Counted from the stretch's first letter, positions 24,603 through 35,834 are shown. The stretch is 64,000 nucleotides of DNA from Modestobacter versicolor (GCF_014195485.1 NZ_JACIBU010000001.1:3472001-3536000); one strand, 5' to 3'. Program-made: numbers and translations. Notes: generated by a model from the sequence alone, not told the origin.

Positions 24603-26344
24603 GGGGTGCTCGTCTCCTGGGGGGTCGGGCCGGCGGGGCCGCCGGTCCGGGTGTGCGGGGGAGGGGTCAGCACGGCGCCGGCCGCGACCGGGGAGACCAG
24701 CTGCCGGTAGATCGACAGCCAGCCGGTGTCGGGCTGCACCTGGGTGCGCTGCGCCCAGGCCGCCGCCCGGCGCTCCAGCTCGTCGGCGGGCACCTCGAGG
24801 TCGACCCGGCGCCGGACCAGGTCGATCACGATCGGGTCGCCGTCCTCGACCAGGCCCAGCGGGCCGCCGACGGCCGCCTCCGGGTTGACCTCGCCGACGA
24901 CGGTGCCGGTGTTGACCAGGCCGGACATCTGCCCGTCGGTGACCAGCGCGACGGTGTCGCCGAGCCCGGCGCCGTCCAGGGCGAAGACCAGGGCCGAGCC
25001 CAGCGCCATCCCCGGGCCGCCGACCGGGCCGAGACCGCCGAGCACGACCACGTGCCCGGGCCGGATCTCCCCGGCCGACAGCCCGGCCAGCGCCTCGTCG
25101 CGGGTGCCGTAGCAGATCGCGGTGCCGCGGAAGACCTGCGCGCCGGTGTCGTGCACCGGCCGCTTCACCACGGCGCCACCGGGGGCGAGCGAGCCGTGCA
25201 CCATGACGATGCTCGGTCGTTCCCCGAACGGCCGGCTGACCGGCCGGACCACCTCGGGGTCGGCCACGGTGACCCCGGCCAGCACGTCGCCCAGCGTGCC
25301 GCCGGCCACCGTGCGGGCCGACAGGTCGAGCAGGTCGGCGAGCTGGCTCATCACCGCGAGGGTCCCGCCGGCGGCCTCCAGGTCCTCGATCGAGTCCGGG
25401 CCGTTGGGGCGCACCGAGCAGAGCAGCGGCACCCGGTCGGCGAGCTCGGCGAAGAGCCCCGGGACGTCGACGTCGCAGCCGGCCTCGTGCGCGATGGCCT
25501 GCAGGTGCTTGATGCTGTTCACCGAGGCGCTGGTGGCGAGCATGACGGTCACCGCGTTGGCGAAGGCCGCCGGGGTGAGCACCTCCCGGGGCCGCACCCC
25601 CTCGGTGACCAGCTCGACGATCCGGGCACCGGCCCGCCGCACGCCGTCCCACATGGCCGGGCTGTTGGCCAGCACCGGGGTGGTGCCCGGCAGCGCGATG
25701 CCCAGCGCCTCGCAGGCCATGTGCATCGAGTTCGCGGTGCCCATGCCCGCGCAGACCCCCGGCCCGCGGATCGCGTTGTCGCTCATGCCGGTGAGGTGCT
25801 CCAGCGTCATCCGGCCGGCGGCCACGTGCCCGGCGGCCAGGAACACCTCCTCGATGTCGACGTGCTCGCCCTCGTACCGGCCGCTGGGCTGGTAGCCGCA
25901 GCCGACGATGATCGTCGGGATGTCCAGCCGGGCGGCGGCCATCACCTGCCCGGGGGCGGTCTTGTCGCAGGAGGCGAGGCAGACCATCCCGTCGAGCTGG
26001 GCGCCCTCGACGGCCACCTCGATGTCGTTCACGATCAGGTCGCGGCTGGGCAGGATGTAGCGCCCGTCGCGGCCGGCGCTGGTGATGAAGTCGCTCGGCG
26101 CCGCGGTGCGCACCTCGAACGGCAGCCCGCCGGCCGCCCGGATCGCCTCCTCCATCGGGCCGACGACGTCGTCCAGGTGGCTGAAGCAGATGGCCAGCTT
26201 CGACGAGGAGTTGACGATGGCGATCTTCGGCTTCGTCATGTCCTCCTCGGCGATGCCGAGCGCCCGCCACTGGGCCCGGCGGACCGCCCACCGCGAGCTG
26301 CCGACCGCCAGGTTGCTCCGCAGCACGACCGGCTCCGGCGTCAC
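24599..26344 (-). CDS. IlvD/Edd family dehydratase
   Basis: 581 residues, normal length. Iron-sulfur ligand motifs are present in LASCDKTAPGQVMAAARLDI and GPGVCAGMGTANSMHMACEA, with VTDGQMSGLVNTGTVVGEVN near the C-terminus holding the catalytic serine loop. SVNSIKHLQAIAHEAG matches the family's substrate lid. IlvD acts in branched-chain amino acid synthesis and Edd or sugar-acid dehydratases in catabolism. Here the lack of other ilv genes and the transporter and ThDP neighbours point to catabolism of a sugar acid or other polyhydroxy acid (inference). Both ends overlap neighbouring genes. Confidence 0.92.
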   Translation of the reverse strand: MTPEPVVLRSNLAVGSSRWAVRRAQWRALGIAEEDMTKPKIAIVNSSSKLAICFSHLDDVVGPMEEAIRAAGGLPFEVRTAAPSDFITSAGRDGRYILPSRDLIVNDIEVAVEGAQLDGMVCLASCDKTAPGQVMAAARLDIPTIIVGCGYQPSGRYEGEHVDIEEVFLAAGHVAAGRMTLEHLTGMSDNAIRGPGVCAGMGTANSMHMACEALGIALPGTTPVLANSPAMWDGVRRAGARIVELVTEGVRPREVLTPAAFANAVTVMLATSASVNSIKHLQAIAHEAGCDVDVPGLFAELADRVPLLCSVRPNGPDSIEDLEAAGGTLAVMSQLADLLDLSARTVAGGTLGDVLAGVTVADPEVVRPVSRPFGERPSIVMVHGSLAPGGAVVKRPVHDTGAQVFRGTAICYGTRDEALAGLSAGEIRPGHVVVLGGLGPVGGPGMALGSALVFALDGAGLGDTVALVTDGQMSGLVNTGTVVGEVNPEAAVGGPLGLVEDGDPIVIDLVRRRVDLEVPADELERRAAAWAQRTQVQPDTGWLSIYRQLVSPVAAGAVLTPPPHTRTGGPAGPTPQETSTP

Positions 26345-27213
26345 TGCTGTCCTGCGACGGAGTCGTGCCAGGGGATGACCAGGCGTTTGGTGGTGGTGAC
26401 GGCGAGATACAGCAGGGAGCCCATCAGGGCGAGCAGGATGATCACGGCGAACAGCTGGGGTGCATCGAGTGCGTTGAGGCTGGAGACGACGAGGTGGCCG
26501 AGGCCTTCGCTGCCACCGAGGTACTCCCCGACGATGGCGCCGATGACGGCGAAGACGATGGCGACCTCGGCGCCGGCGAACACGTAGGGCAGCGTGGAGG
26601 GCAGTTCCAGGTTGCGGAAGGTGGCCCAGCGGGTCGCACCCAGCCCGCGCATGACGTCGCGGTGACCGCGGTCGACCGACCGGACCCCGAGCATCACGTT
26701 GAGCATGATCGGGAAGAACGCCAGGATCGCCGCCATGATGATCTTGGAGGTGGTGCCGAAGCCGAACCAGATCACGAAGATCGGGATGAACGCGACCTTG
26801 GGCACGACCTGGAAGGCGACCATCGCCGGCTGCACGGCGCGCTCGAGCCAGACGACCCGGCCCAGCACCGCGCCGATCGCGACCCCGGCGATGAGTGCCA
26901 CGGCGAAGCCGATGAGGACCTCGGTGAGGGTGATCCAGATGTCGTGGTAGACCGCCGACCCGGACAGCAGGGTGACCAGGGAGTCCCAGACGGCAGAGGG
27001 GGCGGGGAGGATGAACTCCGAGACCCCGACCACCGAGACGGCGAACTGCCAGCTGCCCAGCAGTAGGAGCAGCAGGATGGGGCTGGAGATCCAGGGCAGC
27101 ACCTTCATCAGCCGTTCCCGGTCCCCGAACAACCCCGACCTGCGCGCGCCACCATCGGTGGCGCTGGCGGGGGTGGCGTCTTCGCTGATCGGGTGGTTGC
27201 TGGTGGTGGTCAT
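26341..27213 (-). CDS. ABC transporter permease, NitT/TauT (SsuC) type
   Basis: 290 residues with about six membrane segments. A polar N-terminal tail of about 35 residues comes first, then VLPWISSPILLLLLLGSWQF. The cytoplasmic EAA-type coupling loop VMRGLGATRWATFRNLELPS and the VPKVAFIPIFVIWFGFG segment are typical of permeases for taurine, sulfonates, nitrate and aromatic or pyrimidine precursors. It forms the import channel with the ATPase and binding protein encoded just upstream. The ATG shares one base with the ATPase stop (TGATG). Confidence 0.93.
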   Translation of the reverse strand: MTTTSNHPISEDATPASATDGGARRSGLFGDRERLMKVLPWISSPILLLLLLGSWQFAVSVVGVSEFILPAPSAVWDSLVTLLSGSAVYHDIWITLTEVLIGFAVALIAGVAIGAVLGRVVWLERAVQPAMVAFQVVPKVAFIPIFVIWFGFGTTSKIIMAAILAFFPIMLNVMLGVRSVDRGHRDVMRGLGATRWATFRNLELPSTLPYVFAGAEVAIVFAVIGAIVGEYLGGSEGLGHLVVSSLNALDAPQLFAVIILLALMGSLLYLAVTTTKRLVIPWHDSVAGQQ

Positions 27214-28160
27214 CAGTCCTCCTCGTCCAGCTCGCTGCGCAGCACCCGGACGACGTCTTGGAACTCCTGGCTGGTCTCGGTGACCAGCGAGCGGGGGCGG
27301 GCCAGCGAGACGGGGGTGACCGACCGGATCCGCCCGGGTCGGGGGGTGAGCAGCACCACCCGGTCGGCCAGGAACACCGCCTCGGGGATGGAGTGGGTCA
27401 CGAACACCACGGTGGCCCCGGCCTGGGCGTGGATGTTCTGCAGCTCCAGGTTCATCTTGTCCCGGGTGAGGGCGTCCAGGGCGCCGAAGGGCTCGTCCAT
27501 CAGCAGGATGGTCGGGTCGTAGGACAGCGCGCGGGCGATCGCCGCCCGCTGCCGCATCCCACCCGACAGTTCCCGGGGGTAGGCGTTCTCGAAGCCGGGC
27601 AGCCCGACCAGCTCGCACAGCTCCCCCGCCCGGGCCAGGCGGGCCTTCTTGCCCATCCCGCGCAGCTTCAGCGGCAGCGACACGTTCTCCGCCACGGTGT
27701 ACCAGGGGAACAGGTTGGCGTCCTGGAACACCAACCCGAACTGCTTGAACGCCTCGTCGTTGCGTTTGCCGTTGCGCCAGATGCTCTCCCCGTCGGCCTC
27801 CACCACCCCCGAGGTGGGGGGCAGCAGCCCGGCCAGGATCCGCAGCAACGTCGTCTTCCCGCAGCCTGAGCGGCCGACCAGGGAGATGAACTCCCCCCGC
27901 CCGATGGTCAGGTTCACGTCGCTGAGGGCGTGCACCTCACCCCGGCGGGCCTGGTAGGTCTTGTTCACCCCGCTCACCTGGAGCTGGGCCGGGAGGTCAC
28001 CGGCCGGGCCGACAGCGGTGGCGCCGGGCCGTGCGGCGGGCTCCTCGCCCGCGCGCACGGCCGGTGCCGGGTCGACCCGGTCGGCGTCCGTCGCGCCGTG
28101 GTGGGTCAGCGCGGTGTGCGTCCCCGTCCCGGGGGCCGGGGTGGTCCCGGGCAGCCGCAT
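27213..28160 (-). CDS. ABC transporter ATP-binding protein, NitT/TauT (SsuB) type
   Basis: 315 residues. Walker A SLVGRSGCGKTTLLRILAG, Q-loop GLVFQDANLFPW, signature ELSGGMRQRAAIARAL, Walker B ILLMDEPFGALDALTR and the switch histidine in VFVTHSIPEAVFLAD are all intact. Residues 1 to about 58 are an Ala/Pro/Gly-rich extension not seen in typical SsuB/TauB proteins. The TGATG overlap with the binding-protein gene supports the long start, but an internal start cannot be ruled out. It powers the importer encoded by its neighbours. Confidence 0.93.
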   Translation of the reverse strand: MRLPGTTPAPGTGTHTALTHHGATDADRVDPAPAVRAGEEPAARPGATAVGPAGDLPAQLQVSGVNKTYQARRGEVHALSDVNLTIGRGEFISLVGRSGCGKTTLLRILAGLLPPTSGVVEADGESIWRNGKRNDEAFKQFGLVFQDANLFPWYTVAENVSLPLKLRGMGKKARLARAGELCELVGLPGFENAYPRELSGGMRQRAAIARALSYDPTILLMDEPFGALDALTRDKMNLELQNIHAQAGATVVFVTHSIPEAVFLADRVVLLTPRPGRIRSVTPVSLARPRSLVTETSQEFQDVVRVLRSELDEED

Positions 28161-29269
28161 CAGTTGCTCCCGGGCTGGAAGTCGTTGGAGTACCACTCGG
28201 ACGGGTCGAGGCCGTCCTCGATGAAGCCGGAGTCCACCATCTCCTGGTAGACGGCCTCCCACTGGTCGGGAACCATCGTGCCGATCTCCTCCTCGCCGGC
28301 CGCGGTCCACGACTCGACGTAGGTCGACAGGCTCTCCTTGGCGATCTCGGGCGTCGCCAGCGCCGGGATCTCGACGGAGGAGAGGCACTCGAGCGTCTCG
28401 GCGAAGCCGTTCGCCTCGTCGGCGATGATGAACTTCAGCGTCTCGTCGATCGCCGCGAGGTACTTGCGCAGCTGCTCCTGCTTCTCCGGGTCCTCGGTCT
28501 GCTCCTGCGAGGTGACGTAGACCTGGCCGCCGCTGGAGATGGCGTCGTTCGGGGCGTAGACGACCGCGTCGGGCTGCTGCTGCTCCAGCGCGACCGCGGT
28601 GTCCAGCGAGACGATGTACCCGCCGATCCGGCCGGAGGAGACCAGGTCGAACACGCCCGGGGCCAGGCCGACCACCTGGGTCTGCACCTCGTCGGGCTCG
28701 ATCCCGGCCGAGGCCGCGACGAGCTTGAGCAGGATCTCGCTGGTGCCGCCCTCCGACGGGGTGCCCATCAGCCGCCCCTCGAGGTCCTCGGCGCTCTCCA
28801 GCGGGTCGTTCTCGCCGGAGATGAAGCGGATGGTGCCCTGCTTGGTGGGCTGGCCGACCGCGACCAGCGGGGCGTTGCGCTCGGCCACGGCCAGCTGGGT
28901 CTCCAGGTCGCCGACCCGGGTGATGAGCGCGGAGCCGGCGAGCACGGTCTGGATCGCCTGCGCCGAGCCCTGGGTGGTCTCGAAGCTGACGTCCAGCCCC
29001 TGGTCCTCGAAGTAGCCGCAGTTGTCCGCGACCAGCTCCGGGGCGAAGGAGAGGCTCTCCAGCGGGAGGATGTTCAGGAAGGTGACCTCCTGGACGGCGT
29101 CGCTCCCGCCGCCTCCCTCGGTGCTGCCGGAGCCGGCGGACCCCTCGTCGTCCGAGCCGCCGCAGGCGGCCAGCAGGACTGCGGCGAAGCAGAGCGAGAG
29201 CGGGGCGCGGACCGCGCGGAGCGGGGACCGGCGCGCTGCCGGGCGGCTGCTTCGGGTGCCTGCGTTCAT
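28160..29269 (-). CDS. ABC transporter substrate-binding lipoprotein, NMT1/SsuA-like
   Basis: 369 residues. The signal LSLCFAAVLLAACGGSDD has a clear lipobox with Cys36, followed by a Gly/Ser/Asp linker that keeps the domain off the membrane. The mature part follows the NMT1/THI5-like and SsuA pattern: FAPELVADNCGYFEDQGLDV, QTVLAGSALITRVGDLETQL, GTPSEGGTSEILLKLVAASA. This family binds sulfonates, thiamine precursors, nitrate, aromatic acids and other small anions, so the ligand is open. The ATG overlaps the stop of the ThDP enzyme gene (ATGA). Confidence 0.92.
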   Translation of the reverse strand: MNAGTRSSRPAARRSPLRAVRAPLSLCFAAVLLAACGGSDDEGSAGSGSTEGGGGSDAVQEVTFLNILPLESLSFAPELVADNCGYFEDQGLDVSFETTQGSAQAIQTVLAGSALITRVGDLETQLAVAERNAPLVAVGQPTKQGTIRFISGENDPLESAEDLEGRLMGTPSEGGTSEILLKLVAASAGIEPDEVQTQVVGLAPGVFDLVSSGRIGGYIVSLDTAVALEQQQPDAVVYAPNDAISSGGQVYVTSQEQTEDPEKQEQLRKYLAAIDETLKFIIADEANGFAETLECLSSVEIPALATPEIAKESLSTYVESWTAAGEEEIGTMVPDQWEAVYQEMVDSGFIEDGLDPSEWYSNDFQPGSN

Positions 29270-31068
29270 GGACGATCTCCTCGGGGTCGAGCGGATGGGT
29301 GGGCAGGAGCAGGGGCGGCCGGGGTGGCCCGGTCGATCCAGGGCGAGTCGACGTGCGCGACGACGACGGCGCAGCGGCCCTCGGCCACGGCGGCCAGGCC
29401 GCGGCGCAGGGCGGGCACCAGGTCCGCGGGGGCGGTGACGTCCTCGCCGAAGGCACCGCAGGAGCCGGCCAGCAGGGCGGCGTCGGGCGGCTCGGGGAAC
29501 AGCGTCCCGACCACCTCGCCGCTGCGGGCGGACGCGCCGTCGGGGAAGAGGTCGAAGACCGGGCGGCGGCTGGCCGCGTAGCCGCCGTTGGCCAGCACCA
29601 CGATCAGGAACGGGGTGCCGGCGTCCCGGGCGGTGAGCAGCGTCGCGGTCGGGCCGGAGAACAGGAACGTCCCGTCACCGACCACCGCGACGACCCGCCG
29701 GTCGGGCGCGGCGAGCTTCGCCCCGATCGCCCCCGGCACCGCCCAGCCGAGGCCGGAGCCGCCGCACTGGAAGGCCGTGCCGGGCAGGGTGCGGGCCAGC
29801 CCGGTGCGGACGGTCTCGATGTTGGTGACCGACTCGTCGAGCAGCAGGTCCTCGGGCGCGAGCAGCGAGTCGAGGGCGGCGACCACGGCGGCGGTGCTCA
29901 GCGACCCGGCCGCCGGCGGGCCCGGCGGCGGGACGGCGGCCGGCAGCGCGCGGGCGGCGAGCGCGCCGGTGTCCACCAGCCGCTCGAGCTCGTCGGCGAG
30001 CGCGCGCAGCCCGAGCCGGGGGTCGGCCTGCAGGCACAGGTCGACCGGGAAGTCCCACCCGGGCATGGACAGCTTGAGCGGGTCGGCGTCCAGCTGGACG
30101 ACGGTCGCCGAGGCCGGCGGTGCGGCGACCGAGGGCACCCACGGGACGTCGCAGTCGACGACCAGGACGGCGTCGGCGGCCCGCAGCAGCTCCGCCGTCC
30201 GGCGGGTGTCGGGCACGGAGCAGGGGTGGCCGGAGGGCAGGTTGACCCGTTCCCGGCGCTCGAGCACCGGGGCGCCGAGCAGCTCGGCCACCCGGGCCAG
30301 CTCGGGGACCGCTGCCTGGTCGCGGCCCAGCCGGCTGGTGACCACGACCGGGCGCTCGCCGCGGGCCAGCGCCGCGGCCGCCTCGGTCACCGCGGCCGGG
30401 TCGGGTGCGGTCCGGGCGGGGACGGCGCGGCGCGGCGCGGGGGCGGGAGGTGCCGGCACCGGCTCCATGAGCACCTCGCGGGCCACCGTGACGTACACCG
30501 GGCCGGGCGGTGTGGCGCTCGCGGCCTGGAACGCGCGGGCCAGCTGCTCGTCGGCGGTGGCGGCGCCGTGCAGGTCCGCGGACCACTTCACGTACCCGCG
30601 GACGATGCCGGCCTGGTCGGGGACGTCCTGCATCCAGTGCACCAGCGTGTCGCGCCCGCCCGGCACCTGCCCGCTGCTGGTGCGCGGGGTCAGCCCGGCG
30701 ATGACGACCACCCCGGCCTCCGCGCGGGCCGCGTTGTGCAGCATGGCGCCGAGGTTCTGGGTGCCGACGTCGACGTGCACCATCACCACCTGGGGGCGGC
30801 CGCTCACGGCGAAGTGCGCGTGCGCGGCGGCCAGCGCGACCGCCTCGTGCCGGCAGAGCACCACCCGCGGGGTGGGCCGGCCGGCCTCCCGCAGCGCGAC
30901 GACCGCCTCCTGCACCGGGGCGGTGTCGGTGCCCGGGTTCAGGAAGACGACGTCCACCTGGTGCCGGACCAGCGCGGAGACCAGCAGCTCGGCGACGTTC
31001 CCGGCCAGTCGGTCGGCCGCGACCTCGTCCGGACCGTCGTCGAGGGACACGTGCGGCGGTGCGGTCAC
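29266..31068 (-). CDS. Thiamine diphosphate-dependent enzyme (acetolactate synthase/decarboxylase-like)
   Basis: 600 residues. The cofactor-activating glutamate is Glu75 in LCRHEAVALAAAHAH, and the ThDP/Mg motif runs from VVGDGTFLF (about residue 463) to VLANGGYAA. The three-domain layout (PYR, central, PP) is normal for acetolactate synthase, glyoxylate carboligase or benzoylformate-decarboxylase-like enzymes. The motif FLNPGTDTAPVQEAV is that of a poorly characterised subgroup often annotated only as ThDP-requiring protein. It could decarboxylate or ligate a 2-keto acid made by the dehydratases. GTG follows CCGGGAGACACC. It is the first gene of the operon, 226 bases downstream of the kinase gene. 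Confidence 0.9.
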   Translation of the reverse strand: MTAPPHVSLDDGPDEVAADRLAGNVAELLVSALVRHQVDVVFLNPGTDTAPVQEAVVALREAGRPTPRVVLCRHEAVALAAAHAHFAVSGRPQVVMVHVDVGTQNLGAMLHNAARAEAGVVVIAGLTPRTSSGQVPGGRDTLVHWMQDVPDQAGIVRGYVKWSADLHGAATADEQLARAFQAASATPPGPVYVTVAREVLMEPVPAPPAPAPRRAVPARTAPDPAAVTEAAAALARGERPVVVTSRLGRDQAAVPELARVAELLGAPVLERRERVNLPSGHPCSVPDTRRTAELLRAADAVLVVDCDVPWVPSVAAPPASATVVQLDADPLKLSMPGWDFPVDLCLQADPRLGLRALADELERLVDTGALAARALPAAVPPPGPPAAGSLSTAAVVAALDSLLAPEDLLLDESVTNIETVRTGLARTLPGTAFQCGGSGLGWAVPGAIGAKLAAPDRRVVAVVGDGTFLFSGPTATLLTARDAGTPFLIVVLANGGYAASRRPVFDLFPDGASARSGEVVGTLFPEPPDAALLAGSCGAFGEDVTAPADLVPALRRGLAAVAEGRCAVVVAHVDSPWIDRATPAAPAPAHPSARPRGDRP

Positions 31069-31129
31069 GGTGTCTCCCGGTGGTTGGACGGCGGTGTCCG
31101 ACGGTGGAGCGAGGCACCGTGTGCGCTAT

Positions 31130-31185
31130 CCGTACACGTGTGCTTCTTCCGTACATGTGTAGGGGGTCACAGTGCCGCCTGTCAA
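31130..31185 (-). promoter_or_regulatory. Promoter with repeated operator-like sites for the catabolic operon
   Basis: On the minus strand a perfect -35 TTGACA (31185-31180) is followed after 18 bases by TACACA (31161-31156). A 13-base site, CCGTACATGTGTA on the + strand (31149-31161), covers the -10. A near copy, CCGTACACGTGTG (31130-31142), lies 19 bases downstream. Each contains the inverted repeat TACA-NN-TGTA (one mismatch in the second). The spacing of about two helical turns and the position over the start site suggest a repressor site, perhaps for the IclR protein at the end of the operon. The element is AT-rich for this genome. Confidence 0.6.
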
Positions 31186-31294
31186 CGGTCAGGTCCACGG
31201 GCGGGAAGCCCGGCGCGGGCAGCGGCCACCCGGGCCGGGTGTCCCGGGGGCGTGCAGGGGTGACCGGCGGGCGCGCGGACGGCGCCCGGGAGGG

Positions 31295-33988
<2,694 letters not shown>

Positions 33989-34205
33989 GCACACCTCCAG
34001 CCGGTCCGTCCGCACGAGCGTGGTCCGTGCCGCGGCGGTCCGGACCGTGGCCGGTCCGCCGGACCGCCCGACGGTGCAACCTACCCGGGCCGGGTGTGCG
34101 GTGTGCGGTCGAGTCGTGGGCGGCGGTCGGGTCGGCCGCCGTCCCGGTGTTGGATGGGGCGCAGCCCCGCCGGGAGAGCCCCGGCGGCGAACCGAGGAGA
34201 GTCCC

Positions 34206-34583
34206 GTGGCAGAGCTGACCCGCCCCGACGTCGAGCCGCCCACCGGCCCCGCACCCGACGACCTGGTGATCGAGGAGCTGGTGGTCGGCGACGGCCCCGA
34301 GGCCACCGCCGGCAGCCTGGTGAGCGCCCACTACGTCGGCGTCACGCACGACGGCGGCGAGCAGTTCGACGCCTCCTGGGACCGCGGTGACCCGCTGGAG
34401 TTCCGGCTCGGCGTGGGCATGGTCATCCAGGGCTGGGACGAGGGCATCGCCGGCATGAAGGTCGGCGGCCGCCGCCGGCTGACCATCCCGGCGCACAAGG
34501 CCTACGGCGACCGCGGCGCGGGCGGCGTCATCAAGCCCGGCGCGACGCTGGTCTTCGTCGTCGACCTGGTCGGCGTCCGCTAG
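34206..34583 (+). CDS. FKBP-type peptidyl-prolyl cis-trans isomerase
   Basis: 125 residues, one FKBP domain. AHYVGVTHDGGEQFDASWDR, EFRLGVGMVIQGWDEGIAGM, KVGGRRRLTIPAHKAYGDRG and IKPGATLVFVVDLVGV are the complete fold, with the active-site Tyr, Phe, Asp and Trp positions kept. No signal peptide, so a cytosolic folding helper. GTG follows ACCGAGGAGAGTCCC. The stop is followed by a strong hairpin. Confidence 0.93.
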   Translation: MAELTRPDVEPPTGPAPDDLVIEELVVGDGPEATAGSLVSAHYVGVTHDGGEQFDASWDRGDPLEFRLGVGMVIQGWDEGIAGMKVGGRRRLTIPAHKAYGDRGAGGVIKPGATLVFVVDLVGVR

Positions 34584-34590
34584 GACGGGT

Positions 34591-34619
34591 GACCCCGCTG
34601 CCCGCTCGGCAGCGGGGTC
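34591..34619. terminator. Bidirectional hairpin terminator
   Basis: Perfect 12-base inverted repeat GACCCCGCTGCC (34591-34602) and GGCAGCGGGGTC (34608-34619), loop CGCTC, between the convergent FKBP and SDR genes. No T-run. Confidence 0.75.
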
Positions 34620-34625
34620 CGCTCC

Positions 34626-35330
34626 TCAGGCCGCGGGCTGGCTGTAGAACGCCCGCGGGTCGGCGGCCAGCGAGGCCTTGACCCCACGGCTCCAGTCGTC
34701 GACCAGCACCTCCCAGTCGCCGGCCTGGACGCCGTCGAGCGCCACCCGGACGACGTCGGCCGGGTCGGTCATCGGGCCGGTGTAGCCGGCCATCATGTCG
34801 GTGTCGGCCGCGCCCAGCACCACCCCGGTCACCTGCGTGCCCTGGCCGGTGAGCTCGATCCGGACACCGTTGGTGAGGCTCCACGCCGCCGCCTTGGCCG
34901 CCGCGTAGGCGTTCGCGCCGTCGGTGGAGAACCAGGAGAGCGCCGACAGCACGTTGACGATCCCGCCGCCGCCGTTGCGGGCCAGCACCGGCGCGAACGC
35001 CCGGACGACGCCCAGCGTGCCGTAGAAGTGGGTGTCCATCTCCCGGCGGACGTCCGCCAGGTCGCCGGTGACGAGGTTGGCCCCCGTGGTGATGCCGGCG
35101 TTGTTGACCAGCAGGGTCACGTCGCCGGCGGCGGCCGCCGCGGCAGCGACCGACGCCGGGTCGGTGACGTCGACCCGCAGCACCTCGACGCCCGGGACGT
35201 CGACCAGCTCGGGACGCCGGGAGGTGGCGTAGACCCTGGCGGCACCGCGTTCGAGCAGCTGCTGGGCGAAGTGCCGGCCGAGGCCGCGGTTGGCGCCGGT
35301 GACGAGGGCCACCGATCCGGTGATGTCCAT
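34626..35330 (-). CDS. Short-chain dehydrogenase/reductase
   Basis: 234 residues, classical SDR. TGANRGLGRHFAQQLLERGA is the cofactor loop, LLVNNAGITTGA the structural motif, and the catalytic Ser and Tyr-Lys are in NVLSALSWF and NAYAAAKAAAWS. The substrate is unknown. It is divergent from a MerR-type regulator, and its promoter has the over-long spacer typical of MerR targets, so it is probably induced by that regulator. The ATG sits after AAGGAGAACACC. Confidence 0.92.
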   Translation of the reverse strand: MDITGSVALVTGANRGLGRHFAQQLLERGAARVYATSRRPELVDVPGVEVLRVDVTDPASVAAAAAAAGDVTLLVNNAGITTGANLVTGDLADVRREMDTHFYGTLGVVRAFAPVLARNGGGGIVNVLSALSWFSTDGANAYAAAKAAAWSLTNGVRIELTGQGTQVTGVVLGAADTDMMAGYTGPMTDPADVVRVALDGVQAGDWEVLVDDWSRGVKASLAADPRAFYSQPAA

Positions 35331-35365
35331 GGTGTTCTCCTTGCGCTCGGGATGTGCTGTGCGGG

Positions 35366-35397
35366 ACGCTAGGACCTGACGTTGACGTCAGGGTCAA
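35366..35397 (-). promoter_or_regulatory. MerR-type promoter/operator of the SDR gene
   Basis: A perfect inverted repeat CCTGACGTTGACGTCAGG (35375-35392: two 8-base arms, 2-base centre) lies between -35 TTGACC (minus strand, 35397-35392) and -10 TAGCGT (35371-35366), or CTAGCG one base away. The 19-20 base spacer filled by an 18-base dyad is the classic layout of MerR-family activated promoters such as that of SoxR. The MerR gene starts about 34 bases beyond on the other strand, so the site may also control the regulator itself. Confidence 0.75.
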
Positions 35398-35425
35398 GTG
35401 TGAGCCCGAACACCAAGGGGGTCCG

Positions 35426-35785
35426 GTGCTGCGCATCGGTGAGGTCGCTGCCCGTGCCGGCGTGAGCGTGCGCGCGCTCCGCTACTACGAGGAGCAGGGG
35501 CTGCTGGAGGCCGCGCGGACGCCCAGCGGGCAGCGCCGGTACCCGGAGAGCGCGGTGGGGCGGGTCCGGTTCGTGCAGCAGCTCTACGCCGCCGGGCTGA
35601 GCAGCAAGGACGTCCTCGAGGTGCTGCCCTGCGTGCACACCGGGGTGGCCACCCCGGCCATGCTGGCCCGGCTGACCAAGCAGCGCGACGGCATCGACCG
35701 GCAGATCGCCGAGCTCACCGCGGCCCGCGAGCGGCTGGCCGAGATCATCCGGATCGGGGAGCAGCACGTGCCGGCACCGGCGTGA
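35426..35785 (+). CDS. MerR family transcriptional regulator
   Basis: 119 residues. The winged helix LRIGEVAARAGVSVRALRYY followed by EEQGLLEAARTPSGQRRY is standard MerR. A dimerisation helix (TKQRDGIDRQIAELTAARER) and a short C-terminal part follow. A lone cysteine in VLPCVHTG might bind a ligand or metal, but there is no metal-site pair, so a small organic inducer is more likely. GTG at 35426 gives the usual N-terminus; an upstream ATG would place coding sequence over the operator. It is divergent from the SDR gene it probably regulates. Confidence 0.9.
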   Translation: MLRIGEVAARAGVSVRALRYYEEQGLLEAARTPSGQRRYPESAVGRVRFVQQLYAAGLSSKDVLEVLPCVHTGVATPAMLARLTKQRDGIDRQIAELTAARERLAEIIRIGEQHVPAPA

Positions 35786-35834
35786 CGCCGCCTGGCAGCG
35801 GAGAACCGTCGGTGGGCTGCGGCAGGCTGCCGCC

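Noticed and set aside
24590-26587. Long open frame (about 660 codons) on the + strand opposite the dehydratase
   Set aside because: Composition is that of an antisense shadow; the minus-strand gene has clear IlvD motifs and overlaps that fix its limits.
33989-34205. Repeated GGTCCG/CGGACC words between the kinase and FKBP genes
   Set aside because: Several short palindromes such as GGTCCGGACC are present, but no consistent spacing; likely chance in GC-rich DNA.
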